Counted from the first letter of the stretch, positions 1-7,775 are shown. The stretch is 39,164 bases of DNA from Chryseobacterium sp. FP211-J200 (GCF_001643375.1 NZ_LSHB01000034.1:1-39164); one strand, 5' to 3'. A program made the numbers and translations. The notes: generated by a model from the letters alone, not told the origin.

Positions 1-161
1 CCGCATAGAGTTTACCTGGTTTCACTACAGCCGAACTGTACTTGCTTTCTGTTGCACTTGTCCTACTCTCACGAGTGACGGACGTTATCCGCTATGCTGC
101 CCTATGGTGTCCGGACTTTCCTACCCAAAATGAATTTGGATCAACAAGTCACGCTTCTCTG
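1..161 (-). ncRNA. rnpB: RNase P RNA, class A, 5' part (3' end lies outside the window)
   Basis: Catalytic RNA of RNase P, which matures the 5' end of tRNAs. On the minus strand the sequence reads GGGTAGGAAAGTCCGGACACC, then ATAGGGCAGCATAGCGGATAACG, in two adjoining blocks. It continues with AAGTGCAACAGAAAGCAAG and GTGAAACCAGGTAAACTC. These match the conserved blocks of bacterial class A RNase P RNA (AGGAAAGTCCGGRC, CATAGGGCAG, AGTGCAACAGAGAGC, GGGTGAAA). The 5' end is placed near 161 because a TACTTTTG promoter element lies just upstream. The 3' half, with the universal closing helices, is off the left edge. Confidence 0.93.
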
Positions 162-166
162 AGCTG

Positions 167-174
167 CAAAAGTA
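167..174 (-). promoter_or_regulatory. -7 promoter element of rnpB (TACTTTTG)
   Basis: On the minus strand this reads TACTTTTG, a perfect match to the Bacteroidota primary-sigma -7 consensus TAnnTTTG. It is placed so that transcription would start close to 161, the expected 5' end of RNase P RNA. No clear -33 TTTG is seen. Confidence 0.7.
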
Positions 175-226
175 CAAAATATTGTTTGACTTTAATATGG
201 AATGTAAATCTTCTTCTTGGCAAAGC

Positions 227-329
227 GCATCCCGGATGGAACGGTATGTTTGAGCTCATCCTGAAAATGGCTTTGGATACAGCTGTGGCTTTTCAGGATA
301 GCGAGTAGTGAGAGCCGGTTAAGATGCCC
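227..329. repeat. Dispersed hairpin repeat, copy A (degenerate)
   Basis: Intergenic element between rnpB and the sigma factor gene. Its core is a perfect 10-bp inverted repeat, ATCCTGAAAA (258-267) and TTTTCAGGAT (290-299). The flanks resemble the other copies: GGATGGAACGGTAT on the left and GGATAGCGAGTAGTGAGAGCC on the right. An outer GCATC/GATGC pair (227-231, 323-327) closes the element. It is the most diverged of four copies in the window (others near 4108, 13306 and 16218). An open reading frame crosses 42-308 here but has no coding character. Confidence 0.6.
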
Positions 330-394
330 AAATCTTTATCATATCAATATTATCTTACATTATTTTTGCTAAAATTCTTATCTTCGTTCGCGGA

Positions 395-889
395 ATGGAG
401 AACAAACAGAAAGCTTTTTCTAAATTAATAAAGGACAACCAAGGACTTATCATCAAAGTCTCGCGCCTTTATACCCATTCTCTAGAAGACCAAGAAGATC
501 TTTTTCAAGAGATCGTGTTACAACTTTGGAAATCCTACGACTCATTCCAAGGTAATTCTAAAATTTCGACATGGATGTATCGTGTGGCTTTGAATACGGC
601 CATCACATTGTTCCGAAAGAAAACCAGACAACCACAGACAGACGAACTTCAGGATTTCCACAGCAAAGATTATCTGGAAGACAATGATGAAAAGCAGCAG
701 CAAATTTCCTTATTATATAAAGTGATAAAACTGCTTCCAGATGTGGAAAGAGCCATCGTGATGATGTATTTGGACGACGAACCTTACAAAGAGATTGCCG
801 AAACTTTGGGTATCACAGAAGTAAATGCCCGAGTGAAGATGAATAGATTGAAGAAAATTTTAAAAGAATTAATGATAAAGCATGCCTAA
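395..889 (+). CDS. ECF-type RNA polymerase sigma factor (sigma-70 family)
   Basis: Alternative sigma factor that directs RNA polymerase to its own promoter set. At 164 residues it has only sigma region 2 (about residues 10-80, with DLFQEIVLQLWKSYDSF and the ISTWMYRVALNTAI helix) and region 4 (about 108-160, with LPDVERAIVMMYL and an HTH ending VNARVKMNRLKKIL). Regions 1 and 3 are absent, which defines the ECF type. The start is the first ATG. A TATCTTCG sequence at 379-386 is one base from the -7 consensus and would give a very short leader. The last 8 bases overlap the next gene, so the two are translationally coupled. Such downstream partners often encode anti-sigma factors. The regulated genes cannot be told from sequence. 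Confidence 0.93.
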   Translation: MENKQKAFSKLIKDNQGLIIKVSRLYTHSLEDQEDLFQEIVLQLWKSYDSFQGNSKISTWMYRVALNTAITLFRKKTRQPQTDELQDFHSKDYLEDNDEKQQQISLLYKVIKLLPDVERAIVMMYLDDEPYKEIAETLGITEVNARVKMNRLKKILKELMIKHA

Positions 890-1565
890 CCAAGAAGATT
901 TTGATATCGATTCTCTTAAGAGAACCTGGCAGGATCAGGAAATTGCTGATGGATATGATCAGAATGAGATCGAATCTATGCTTAATAATAGATCCAGGAA
1001 TTATGTAAAATACATTCTTTGGATCAGTATTGCTGAATTTGTCATCTTTGGATTGATCAATTTCCTGGCATTATTTTCTACGAATTTCCAAACAGATTTT
1101 ACAAGCATCCTTAATAAACTTCAAATCAGGGATCAGAATGAAGTCGAGTTCTCACTAGAAAGAATCTACTATTGGATGAAGATTTTCAGTCTGATCATTA
1201 CCGGTATTTTTGTTGTCATTTTTTACATCAATTATAAAAAGATCAATATAGAATCCAACCTTAAAAAATTCATCACGCACATTATCCATTTCAAGAGAAC
1301 GGTCAATCTGTTTATTTTCAGCAATATATTTTTATTGATACTTTTCATTGGAAGTTTCACGAGTTTTATCGTTTTCACAATCAAAAAACAAAACATCCAT
1401 ATTGATAATCCAACAATCTGGGGCTTGATCATGGGGGTTGTATTCAGTCTTCTGATCTGTATCATTTTGATCCTGCTTTATTATAAAGTGGCCTACGGTA
1501 TCTTGTTGAAGAGGCTTTCCAGTAATCTAAAACAATTGGAGAAAATCGATTCTGAAAAGGCTTGA
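882..1565 (+). CDS. Four-helix membrane protein coupled to the sigma factor, function unknown
   Basis: A 227-residue protein with a polar N-terminus of about 42 residues and four predicted membrane helices near residues 43-66, 95-118, 140-165 and 178-205. The tail is short and charged. I recognise no catalytic motif and no zinc-binding anti-sigma motif (HxxxCxxC). Its start overlaps the stop of the sigma factor gene (ATGCCTAA, sharing 882-889). By position it could hold the sigma factor at the membrane or sense envelope stress. That is inference from gene order only. Confidence 0.8.
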   Translation: MPNQEDFDIDSLKRTWQDQEIADGYDQNEIESMLNNRSRNYVKYILWISIAEFVIFGLINFLALFSTNFQTDFTSILNKLQIRDQNEVEFSLERIYYWMKIFSLIITGIFVVIFYINYKKINIESNLKKFITHIIHFKRTVNLFIFSNIFLLILFIGSFTSFIVFTIKKQNIHIDNPTIWGLIMGVVFSLLICIILILLYYKVAYGILLKRLSSNLKQLEKIDSEKA

Positions 1566-1618
1566 CAGATGTCATAGAATATTGAAAGTCACAAGGGTAT
1601 GGTTTGCAACATTTTCCT

Positions 1619-1626
1619 TATCTTTG
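1619..1626 (+). promoter_or_regulatory. -7 promoter element of nusB (TATCTTTG)
   Basis: Perfect TAnnTTTG match 22 bases upstream of the ATG at 1649. It supports 1649 rather than the upstream in-frame TTG at 1604, which would lie before the promoter element. No good -33 match at the usual spacing. Confidence 0.65.
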
Positions 1627-1648
1627 CACCCATAAAAAGATCTTTGAA

Positions 1649-2554
1649 ATGCTGGGAAGAAGACAAATCCGTGAAAAAGTTGTAGAATCGCTCTATTCTT
1701 ATTATCAAAACCCGATCAGGTTTGAAGTTGTTGAGAAAAATATGTTCTCAGAAATCAACAAAATCTATAATCTCTACATCTACACGCTCAACTTTTTGGT
1801 TGGCTTGAAGAGTTTGACAGAGGATCAGATAGAAATTGGGAAGAACAAATACATCAAGACTTCTGAAAACGAAAATCCAAACCAAAAACTGGTTAGAAAC
1901 CAGATCCTGATCCAGTTGGAAAACAACGAGGAAAGAAGAAGTTTCTCCAGCAGGCACAAAGATCTGATCTGGGATTCCAATGATCCTATTCTGGTAAAAA
2001 CGTTCCAACGTATCAAAGCAGGAAAACGTTACCAGGACTATATGGAAGATGGCGAGATCTCGTTTGCAGATGACCAAAAATTCATCGGAAAACTTTTTCT
2101 GAGATATGTGGCAGAAAATAGTGATCTGCATGACAGATTCGAAGAAAAAGAAATGTCTTGGGCAGATGACCTTCACATTTCCAATTCTATGATCCAGAAA
2201 ACCATTGGATTCATGAAAGAAGAGGAGGCTTCTCATACACTGATCAAAATGTTGAAAGATGACGAGGACGAAGAGTTTGCAAGAAAACTTTTGAGATCGA
2301 CTCTTAACAATTGGGAAGAATCTGAGAAAAAACTTCAGGAACGTTTGGTGAACTGGGAATTGGACAGGATCTCTCTTTTAGACAGGATCGTGTTGATTGC
2401 AGCAATCACGGAACTAGATCATTTCCCTTTGACGGCTTCCCGAATTATCATTAATGAATATATTGACATCTCCAAAGTCTATGGAACCGAAAAATCCAAT
2501 ATCTTTATCAACGGAATTCTAGACAAATACACAAAAGATACAAACAGAGTATAA
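1649..2554 (+). CDS. nusB: Transcription antitermination factor NusB (long Bacteroidota form)
   Basis: RNA-binding factor that joins the NusA/NusE/NusG antitermination complex on rRNA operons. The C-terminal region (about residues 215-300) has the NusB helical fold pattern, with LLDRIVLIAAITEL and INEYIDISKVYGTEKSNIFI followed by GILDKY, all typical of NusB. The N-terminal extension of about 170 residues begins MLGRRQIREKVVESLYSYYQ and is usual in Bacteroidota (about 300 residues against about 140 in E. coli). The start at ATG 1649 fits this conserved N-terminus; the in-frame TTG at 1604 lies upstream of the -7 element. It heads a likely operon with the DUF1573 gene and yajC (gaps of 26 and 8 bases). 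Confidence 0.93.
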   Translation: MLGRRQIREKVVESLYSYYQNPIRFEVVEKNMFSEINKIYNLYIYTLNFLVGLKSLTEDQIEIGKNKYIKTSENENPNQKLVRNQILIQLENNEERRSFSSRHKDLIWDSNDPILVKTFQRIKAGKRYQDYMEDGEISFADDQKFIGKLFLRYVAENSDLHDRFEEKEMSWADDLHISNSMIQKTIGFMKEEEASHTLIKMLKDDEDEEFARKLLRSTLNNWEESEKKLQERLVNWELDRISLLDRIVLIAAITELDHFPLTASRIIINEYIDISKVYGTEKSNIFINGILDKYTKDTNRV

Positions 2555-2580
2555 TTTCAGAATATAATAATATCTACCAA

Positions 2581-3087
2581 ATGAAATCTATTAAAATATT
2601 AGCAATTGCAGCACTTTGCACATTCGCTTTGTCTTGTAACAAAAAAGAAGGAACTGCGGTTTCAAGTACAGAAAATATCGACTCAGCTCAGGCTAGTACT
2701 GTAGTAGAAGCGCTTTCTCAAGACTCTGTGAATCCTGATGACGCAGCTTTGGCAAAAGAGGCGCAAAGCAAACCTTTGACAACTATCGCTTTCAGCGAAA
2801 CTGACCACAGCTTCGGCGATATCAAAAAAGGTGAAAAAGTAGAGCATATCTACGAAGTAACCAATACAGGAACCAATCCATTGATCATCTCAAACGTAAA
2901 ACCAGGTTGTGGATGCACCGTTCCAGATTTTACAAAAGAACCGATCTTGCCAGGTAAAAAAGGGAAGATCACTTTGCATTTTGATTCTACAAACTTCGAT
3001 GGCGCTGTTAACAAAGCAGCAGACGTTTTTGTAAACGTAGAAAAAGCACCGGTAAGATTGACTTTCTCGGCTAACATTACTCAATAA
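2581..3087 (+). CDS. DUF1573 domain lipoprotein
   Basis: A 168-residue predicted lipoprotein. The signal sequence MKSIKILAIAALCTFALSC ends in a lipobox with the acylated Cys at residue 19. A Ser/Ala-rich linker follows, then a DUF1573 domain (about residues 70-165). This is an immunoglobulin-like fold with the family signature HSFGDIKKGEKVEHIYEVTN and a GCGCTVPDF cysteine cluster. The domain is abundant in Bacteroidota, and its biochemical role is not established. It lies between nusB and yajC in the same orientation. Confidence 0.88.
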   Translation: MKSIKILAIAALCTFALSCNKKEGTAVSSTENIDSAQASTVVEALSQDSVNPDDAALAKEAQSKPLTTIAFSETDHSFGDIKKGEKVEHIYEVTNTGTNPLIISNVKPGCGCTVPDFTKEPILPGKKGKITLHFDSTNFDGAVNKAADVFVNVEKAPVRLTFSANITQ

Positions 3088-3095
3088 TATAAATT

Positions 3096-3425
3096 ATGCT
3101 AACAGTATTTTTACAAGCAGCTGCACCAGCGCAATCTATGACGCCAACGTTGATAATGATTGGTCTTATGGTGGTTGGATTTTATTTCCTGATGATTCGT
3201 CCTCAGATGAAAAAACAAAAGCAGGAAAAGAATTTCCAAGAAGCTTTGAAACCAGGTGCTAGAGTAGTGACGACTTCTGGAATGCACGGCAAGATTTTCA
3301 GCATTGGAGATGACGGTGTAGTTATCGAAACGCTAAGTGGAAAACTGAAGTTCGAAAAAGCGGCGATCTCAAAAGATTTCACAGCAGCAAGATTCCCGGA
3401 AACTTTCGGAGAAGTGAAGAAATAA
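3096..3425 (+). CDS. yajC: Preprotein translocase subunit YajC
   Basis: Small inner-membrane accessory of the SecDF/Sec translocase. The 109-residue protein has one N-terminal membrane helix (about residues 16-33, LIMIGLMVVGFYFLMIRPQ). It is followed by the family hallmark RPQMKKQK and a small soluble domain (LKPGARVVTTSGMHGKI). Length and motif match YajC well. It is last in the nusB-DUF1573-yajC run, and a strong terminator follows. Confidence 0.95.
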   Translation: MLTVFLQAAAPAQSMTPTLIMIGLMVVGFYFLMIRPQMKKQKQEKNFQEALKPGARVVTTSGMHGKIFSIGDDGVVIETLSGKLKFEKAAISKDFTAARFPETFGEVKK

Positions 3426-3443
3426 GAAATTTTTCTAAATATA

Positions 3444-3480
3444 AAAAAAAGCGCAAGATTTATATCCTGCGCTTTTTTTA
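3444..3480. terminator. Bidirectional terminator between yajC and the TlpA-like gene
   Basis: A-tract, stem AAAGCGCA / TGCGCTTT around an AT-rich loop that can pair further, then a T-tract. The A and T tracts on both sides let it serve yajC (plus) and the convergent TlpA-like gene (minus). Confidence 0.85.
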
Positions 3481-3500
3481 TGCTTATTAAATTTAGCAAA

Positions 3501-4058
3501 TTATTTCGTCACGTTATCAATGAACTCCAAAATAGAATCCTTGCTCCAATCCATCGAGCTATCTTCCTTTTTCAAAATCCTCCCATCTTTTCCAATCAGA
3601 TAAGTTGTAGGAAAAGCAACTGGTAAAACTTTTGGGTCCAAAGGACTTTCAGCAATATAAACCGGTACAGTATAATTATTTTCTTTTAGAAACTTTTTCA
3701 CATCTTCCTCTTGGTCTTGCATCGCAATCAATGCAAATTCCAGTTTATCTTTTTTCAAATCGTAAAGCTTTTGGATAGTCGGCCATTCCGTTCTGCACGG
3801 CGGACACCAAGTTCCCCAAAAATTAAGGAACAAAACCTTTCCACGCAGGTTTTTCAGATTCGTACTGCTCGTGTTGATGCCCTTCAAATCAATATCCAAA
3901 ACCTCGTCAGCAAGCAAAGTCTCATTATTTATTTTCGAAACCGTCGGACTCATCGCCATCTGTTCCGACACAAAATCCCGAAGTGGCTTGATGGTCATAA
4001 AAGCCAGCAACACAATCAGCAAAACAAAATAAACTATATTTTTTCTAAGAAAATTCAT
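3501..4058 (-). CDS. TlpA/ResA-family thiol-disulfide reductase
   Basis: Membrane-anchored periplasmic thioredoxin-like reductase of 185 residues. The N-terminal helix (residues 5-24, KNIVYFVLLIVLLAFMTI) is a signal anchor. A thioredoxin fold follows with the redox motif WCPPC at about residue 92 (FLNFWGTWCPPCRTEW) and the cis-Pro segment VAFPTTYLIGKDG. The open frame reaches 4163, but the first 35 residues would be translated from the dispersed repeat at 4108-4190. ATG 4058 gives a normal signal anchor, so I use it. Substrates are unknown; the family usually serves cytochrome c or envelope thiol reduction. It may be co-transcribed with the upstream aroC-thioredoxin pair, though the repeat lies between. 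Confidence 0.9.
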   Translation of the reverse strand: MNFLRKNIVYFVLLIVLLAFMTIKPLRDFVSEQMAMSPTVSKINNETLLADEVLDIDLKGINTSSTNLKNLRGKVLFLNFWGTWCPPCRTEWPTIQKLYDLKKDKLEFALIAMQDQEEDVKKFLKENNYTVPVYIAESPLDPKVLPVAFPTTYLIGKDGRILKKEDSSMDWSKDSILEFIDNVTK

Positions 4059-4107
4059 AACAATAATATTAAAAATTGGGGCATATCCCTCGCCAACATT
4101 AAGGCCA

Positions 4108-4190
4108 GCCGCTCGGGTCGGGCTATCCACTACTATCTTCTCCTTGCCTGGCAAGGCAAGCAAAAGGATATCCGTTACTATCCCTTACGC
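4108..4190. repeat. Dispersed hairpin repeat, copy B
   Basis: Read on the minus strand: left arm GGGATAGTAACGGATATCC, a stem-loop with CTTGCCT / AGGCAAG around TGCC, then right arm GATAGTAGTGGATAGCCCGA. The two arms are direct repeats of GATAGTARYGGATA flanking the hairpin. It sits between the thioredoxin-like and TlpA-like genes. It shares arms with copies near 228, 13306 and 16218, but its stem sequence is different. Confidence 0.75.
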
Positions 4191-4213
4191 AGGATTCGTC
4201 TCCCGATTAAAAT

Positions 4214-4780
4214 TTACAACAATTCCAGAAGTTCCTTTATCGTATCGAAACCTCTGTTTTTCGCATAATACGTTTGCAATTCCACATAGAATTGGTCTTT
4301 CGTAAATTCTTCCGGATTCGCTTTATGTTTATTCAGAAGTTCAGTCCCGTATTTTGGTCTCGGTCCCCAATGTGCAATTTCATTGAGGTTTTCATCAAGA
4401 AAGATCACAATCGGAATCGACTTTCCACCGTTTACCAAATAGTCGTCGATCAAACTTGGTTCCTGGTCACGGTAAGAAATTTTGATTTCAAACTGCTCGA
4501 AAAACTTCACTACAACCGGAATCACCTGACTCGCGTCGCCGCACCAAGCTTCAGAAATAATCAATATTTTTCCATTGAAATTCTTATTGGCCAAAGTCGC
4601 CACCTGCTCAGAATTTGGAAGATACTTTTCCCACATTCTGTTCATTCTTTGGATTCCCAATCTGTAATATTCAGCGTAATCAGATTCCTGTGAATTCTTT
4701 GGATTTCCGAGTCTTTCTCCAGCTTCACGAAGGTATTCTGTGTAAGAAACGGCGTTGTCCCAAAATGATTTGATATCCAT
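4214..4780 (-). CDS. Thioredoxin-family protein with a single-cysteine WCGDA motif
   Basis: Cytoplasmic thioredoxin-fold protein of 188 residues with no signal peptide. The active-site region reads ISEAWCGDASQVIPV (about residue 78), so the usual second cysteine of CxxC is replaced by Ser (CGDAS). This is seen in a Bacteroidota/Firmicutes thioredoxin-like family of unknown role. The cis-Pro region is GGKSIPIVIFLDEN. The N-terminal 60 residues are helical ([20 protein letters not shown]). The start ATG overlaps the aroC stop by one base, so it is translated with aroC. A direct function in the shikimate pathway is not implied. Confidence 0.85.
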   Translation of the reverse strand: MDIKSFWDNAVSYTEYLREAGERLGNPKNSQESDYAEYYRLGIQRMNRMWEKYLPNSEQVATLANKNFNGKILIISEAWCGDASQVIPVVVKFFEQFEIKISYRDQEPSLIDDYLVNGGKSIPIVIFLDENLNEIAHWGPRPKYGTELLNKHKANPEEFTKDQFYVELQTYYAKNRGFDTIKELLELL

Positions 4781-5841
4781 TATAGTTTTCTGGTTTTATT
4801 AATTAAATACATATCTGCCAGCACAAAAGCTGCAAGACTTTCCACAATCGGGACAGCTCTTGGAACCACGCAAGGGTCGTGTCTTCCTTTGCCTTCCACC
4901 GTCACAGATTCGCCATCTTTGTTGATGCTTTCCTGCGGACGAAGAATCGTTGCGACAGGTTTGAAAGCCGCTCGGAAATAGATATCCATTCCGTTAGAGA
5001 TCCCACCTTGGATGCCGCCGGAAAGATTGGATTGTGTTGTTCCATCGTGATTGAAAAGGTCGTTGTGTTCCTTTCCTGTCATTTTTGCACCACAGAATCC
5101 ACTGCCATATTCAAAACCTTTGCAAGCATTGATGTTAAGCATTGCTTTTCCTAATTCGGCGTGCAGTTTATTGAAAATCGGTTCGCCTAATCCAACCGGA
5201 ACATTCTTGATAACACAAGTTACAGTTCCGCCAATCGTGTTACCTTCTTTCTTGATTTCTTTGATTCTCTCAATCATTTTCTCTGCCGTTTCCTCATCTG
5301 GACAACGAACGATATTGCTTTCGGTTTTAGAAAAATCCAAATCCTGATAAGGCTTCTCACAGAAGATTTCGCCAACTGAAGAAACATAAGCATTGATTTC
5401 GATCTCAGGTAAAAGTTGTTTAGCCAAAGCACCAGCAACGACCCAATTCAAAGTTTCGCGCGCAGACGATTTCCCACCACCACGATAATCTCGGATTCCG
5501 TATTTCTGGTCGTAAGTATAATCGGCGTGACTTGGACGATAAGCCTGAGCGATGTGGTCGTAATCTTTGGAGCGTTGGTTTTCGTTTTCTACAATGAAGC
5601 CAATTGGCGTTCCCGTTGATTTTCCATCAAAAATTCCGGATAGAAATCGAACTTTATCGCCTTCTTTTCTTTGTGTAACAATCGCAGATTGCCCCGGTTT
5701 TCTGCGGTCAAGCTCGAGTTGAACTTTCTCAATATCGATTTCCAGACCAGCGGGAAAATTGGTGATAATTCCGCCGTAAGCTTCTCCGTGACTTTCGCCG
5801 AACGAAGAAAGCGTCAAAAAGTTTCCTAAAACATTAAACAT
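4780..5841 (-). CDS. aroC: Chorismate synthase
   Basis: Last step of the shikimate pathway: 5-enolpyruvylshikimate-3-phosphate to chorismate and phosphate, needing reduced FMN. The 353-residue length is normal. Visible signatures are [20 protein letters not shown] at the N-terminus, DRRKPGQS (about residue 45), [13 protein letters not shown] (about 118-130) and [14 protein letters not shown] (about 293). The last are the conserved FMN/substrate-binding blocks. The first ATG after the intergenic heptad repeats is the start. It is first in a minus-strand unit with the thioredoxin-like gene. Confidence 0.97.
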   Translation of the reverse strand: MFNVLGNFLTLSSFGESHGEAYGGIITNFPAGLEIDIEKVQLELDRRKPGQSAIVTQRKEGDKVRFLSGIFDGKSTGTPIGFIVENENQRSKDYDHIAQAYRPSHADYTYDQKYGIRDYRGGGKSSARETLNWVVAGALAKQLLPEIEINAYVSSVGEIFCEKPYQDLDFSKTESNIVRCPDEETAEKMIERIKEIKKEGNTIGGTVTCVIKNVPVGLGEPIFNKLHAELGKAMLNINACKGFEYGSGFCGAKMTGKEHNDLFNHDGTTQSNLSGGIQGGISNGMDIYFRAAFKPVATILRPQESINKDGESVTVEGKGRHDPCVVPRAVPIVESLAAFVLADMYLINKTRKL

Positions 5842-5850
5842 AAATAGAAG

Positions 5851-5981
5851 TTAGATGTGAGAAATTAGAGGTTAGATTTTATAATGAAAATAAGTATCTA
5901 GCGTGTGTAATTTCTATAATAACTACAAATTTACGGATTTTAGAACGGACTAATCTCTAAAATCTGACTTCTAATCTCTAT
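5851..5981. repeat. Two inverted (TTAGANN)n heptad clusters between aroC and the SDR gene
   Basis: At 5851-5878 the plus strand reads TTAGATG-TGAGAAA-TTAGAGG-TTAGATT. At 5947-5981 the minus strand reads a matching series including TTAGAAG, TCAGATT and TTAGAGA. Both are 7-base periodic, and they face each other across the divergent promoter region. Similar clusters lie at 13166-13200 and 20118-20145. Confidence 0.6.
5926..5933 (-). promoter_or_regulatory. Candidate -7 element of aroC (TAAATTTG)
   Basis: Minus-strand TAAATTTG matches TAnnTTTG and would give a leader of about 78 bases before the aroC ATG. The leader would contain the heptad repeat. No -33 match is evident. Confidence 0.45.
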
Positions 5982-5990
5982 TTTTACCAT

Positions 5991-6719
5991 ATGAATTCCA
6001 ATCAAACAGTTCTGATTCTCGGTGCCAATTCGGATGTGGCGAAACATTGTATTTTGCAATATTTGGAAAAGGGATTTTCCATCATCGCTTCTTCGAGAAA
6101 TTTAAGTTCTTTGGAGAATTTCATTGGTGGAAATCAATTAGATCAATCAAAAATTGAAATTAAATATTTTGATGCAACCGATTTTAATTCACATCAGAAG
6201 TTTTATGATGAATTATCCATCAAACCAAATATCGTTATTTATGCTGCAGGATTTTTAGTTGAAAACCAGCAAGCTTTGAGAAACTTCGAAGGCACTTTTG
6301 AAATGATGAAGACGAATTATGTTGGCGCAGTTTCTATTTTAAATATCATAGCAACTGATATTAATAATACAAATCTCGAGAGAATTATCGGACTTTCTTC
6401 ACTTTCAGGCGTTCGTGGACGAAAAAGTAATTTCGTTTATGGAAGTACAAAATCCGCTTTCACACAATATTTAGCTGGACTTCGGCAAGAACTTAATTCA
6501 AGGAAAATCACTGTGAATGTTTTGGTTAGCGGTTACATCAATACAAAGATCAATGCAGGTTTGGACTTGAATAAATCGTTATTGATGGAACCTGATTACG
6601 TCGCTCAACATATCGTGAATGCTGGTAATTCTTTCTCCATCGTTCCCAATTGGAAATGGAAAATCATCTATTGGATTTTGAAGTTATCTCCCGAGTTTCT
6701 AGTAGCAAAGTTACCTTAG
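5991..6719 (+). CDS. Short-chain dehydrogenase/reductase (SDR) family oxidoreductase
   Basis: NAD(P)-dependent oxidoreductase of 242 residues with a Rossmann fold. The nucleotide-binding turn is LILGANSDVAKH (residues 8-19), the GAxSDIA-like form rather than TGxxxGIG. Asn-Ala-Gly is replaced by YAAGF. Catalytic Ser lies in GLSSLSGVRGR, and Tyr-x3-Lys in YGSTKSAF (about residue 154). The GAxSD form resembles the branch that includes DprE2-type keto-reductases, but substrate cannot be assigned. The ATG at 5991 directly precedes the conserved strand. The C-terminus (WKWKIIYWILKLSPEFLV) is hydrophobic and may touch the membrane. Confidence 0.9.
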   Translation: MNSNQTVLILGANSDVAKHCILQYLEKGFSIIASSRNLSSLENFIGGNQLDQSKIEIKYFDATDFNSHQKFYDELSIKPNIVIYAAGFLVENQQALRNFEGTFEMMKTNYVGAVSILNIIATDINNTNLERIIGLSSLSGVRGRKSNFVYGSTKSAFTQYLAGLRQELNSRKITVNVLVSGYINTKINAGLDLNKSLLMEPDYVAQHIVNAGNSFSIVPNWKWKIIYWILKLSPEFLVAKLP

Positions 6720-6743
6720 AAATCAAATTTTAACTCCTACTTT

Positions 6744-6775
6744 TTTGGTATGAATTCAATTTATCTCTACTTTTG
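6744..6775 (+). promoter_or_regulatory. Promoter of the cupin-like gene: TTTG-N20-TACTTTTG
   Basis: A -33 TTTG (6744-6747) and -7 TACTTTTG (6768-6775) are separated by 20 bases, an exact match to the Bacteroidota primary-sigma promoter consensus. Transcription would start near 6782, giving a leader of about 12 bases before ATG 6794. Confidence 0.75.
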
Positions 6776-6793
6776 TCCCTTTAATCATCGATC

Positions 6794-7705
6794 ATGAAGT
6801 TAAAAGAGATAGGCAGAATTAGAAATATTAGTTCGGAAGCGTTTACTTCGAAGTTTATGAAACCCAATATTCCGGTCATTATAGAAGATTTTATCGACGC
6901 GGAAAGTCCGGCTCTCAAAAACTGGAATTATGATTATTTCAAAGAAATTGCCGGAGATGATGAAGTGGATGTTTATGGAGAAGAAATCCATTCTCTCGAC
7001 AGAGCGGCGAGCAAACCGTTGGCCAGAATGAAATTTTCTGAATATCTTGACTTGATAAGCCGAGAGAAAACGAAGTACAGACTGTTCTTATTCAATCTTT
7101 TGACAATAAAACCGGAACTCAAAAAAGATGTGGTTTACAAAGACATTACGAAAGGTAAAGTGTTGTCCTGGTTGCCATTTATGTTCTTCGGCGGAAAAGG
7201 TTCCAATACCAGAAACCACGTCGATATCGATATGTCACACGTTTTCCTAACTCAATATCAAGGCGTTAAACGGGTTTGGTTGTTTCCACTCAGTCAATCC
7301 GATTTGATTTATAAATTACCTTATAATTTTCACAGTATCGCCAATTTGAAAACTTCATCTCAGGAAGAATTTCCTGGACTGAAATATCTTGACGGTTACG
7401 AAGCCGTTTTGAAACCTGGCCAAACACTTTATATGCCTTCTGGCTGGTGGCATTTTATCCAATATGAGACGGAAGGTTATTCAATCTCGGTCAGAGCTTT
7501 GCCTTTTCAATTGATAGAAAAATGGCGAGGTTTCAAAAATCTGGTCATCACCCAACAATTTGATAATCTGATGCGAAAACTCTTCAAAGAAAAATGGTTC
7601 GATTACAAAGTTTCAATCGCCAAAAGACGTGCTCAAACTGCAATTGATAGGATTGAGGGCAGACACGTTCTGGATGATATTCCTGATATTCCGATTCATT
7701 TTTAA
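6794..7705 (+). CDS. Cupin-like/JmjC-domain protein (putative Fe(II)/2-oxoglutarate hydroxylase)
   Basis: A 303-residue soluble protein of the Cupin_8/JmjC superfamily. Metal ligands can be seen as HVD in RNHVDIDMSHVFLTQYQG (about residues 140-158) and the distal His in PSGWWHFIQYE (about 217-227). Between them is KRVWLFPLSQS, as in JmjC hydroxylases. Start ATG 6794 follows a consensus promoter. The family hydroxylates proteins or small molecules; the substrate is unknown. The gene is transcribed from its own promoter after the SDR gene and ends at a strong hairpin. Confidence 0.85.
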   Translation: MKLKEIGRIRNISSEAFTSKFMKPNIPVIIEDFIDAESPALKNWNYDYFKEIAGDDEVDVYGEEIHSLDRAASKPLARMKFSEYLDLISREKTKYRLFLFNLLTIKPELKKDVVYKDITKGKVLSWLPFMFFGGKGSNTRNHVDIDMSHVFLTQYQGVKRVWLFPLSQSDLIYKLPYNFHSIANLKTSSQEEFPGLKYLDGYEAVLKPGQTLYMPSGWWHFIQYETEGYSISVRALPFQLIEKWRGFKNLVITQQFDNLMRKLFKEKWFDYKVSIAKRRAQTAIDRIEGRHVLDDIPDIPIHF

Positions 7706-7725
7706 ATTAACGACATTAACTTAAT

Positions 7726-7770
7726 AAAACAAAAGCCAAAGATTGCCGAATCTCTGGCTTTTGTTTTATT
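7726..7770. terminator. Bidirectional terminator between the cupin-like gene and the lipoprotein gene
   Basis: Stem AAAACAAAAGCCA / TGGCTTTTGTTTT, with a second inner stem AGATT / AATCT. It is A-rich on the left and T-rich on the right and lies between convergent genes. Confidence 0.85.
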
Positions 7771-7775
7771 TATAA

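Noticed and set aside
42-308. Open reading frame of 88 codons at the left end
   Set aside because: It lies across the antisense of RNase P RNA and the hairpin repeat copy A and has no protein character.
1604-1648. Longer NusB start at TTG
   Set aside because: The TTG precedes the -7 element TATCTTTG and adds residues not typical of NusB; ATG 1649 begins the known N-terminus.
4059-4163. Longer start of the TlpA-like protein
   Set aside because: The extra 35 residues come from the dispersed repeat and would place a long tail before the signal anchor.
5842-5990. Riboswitch before aroC
   Set aside because: Only the heptad repeats and a -7 element are seen; no aptamer-like conserved core.
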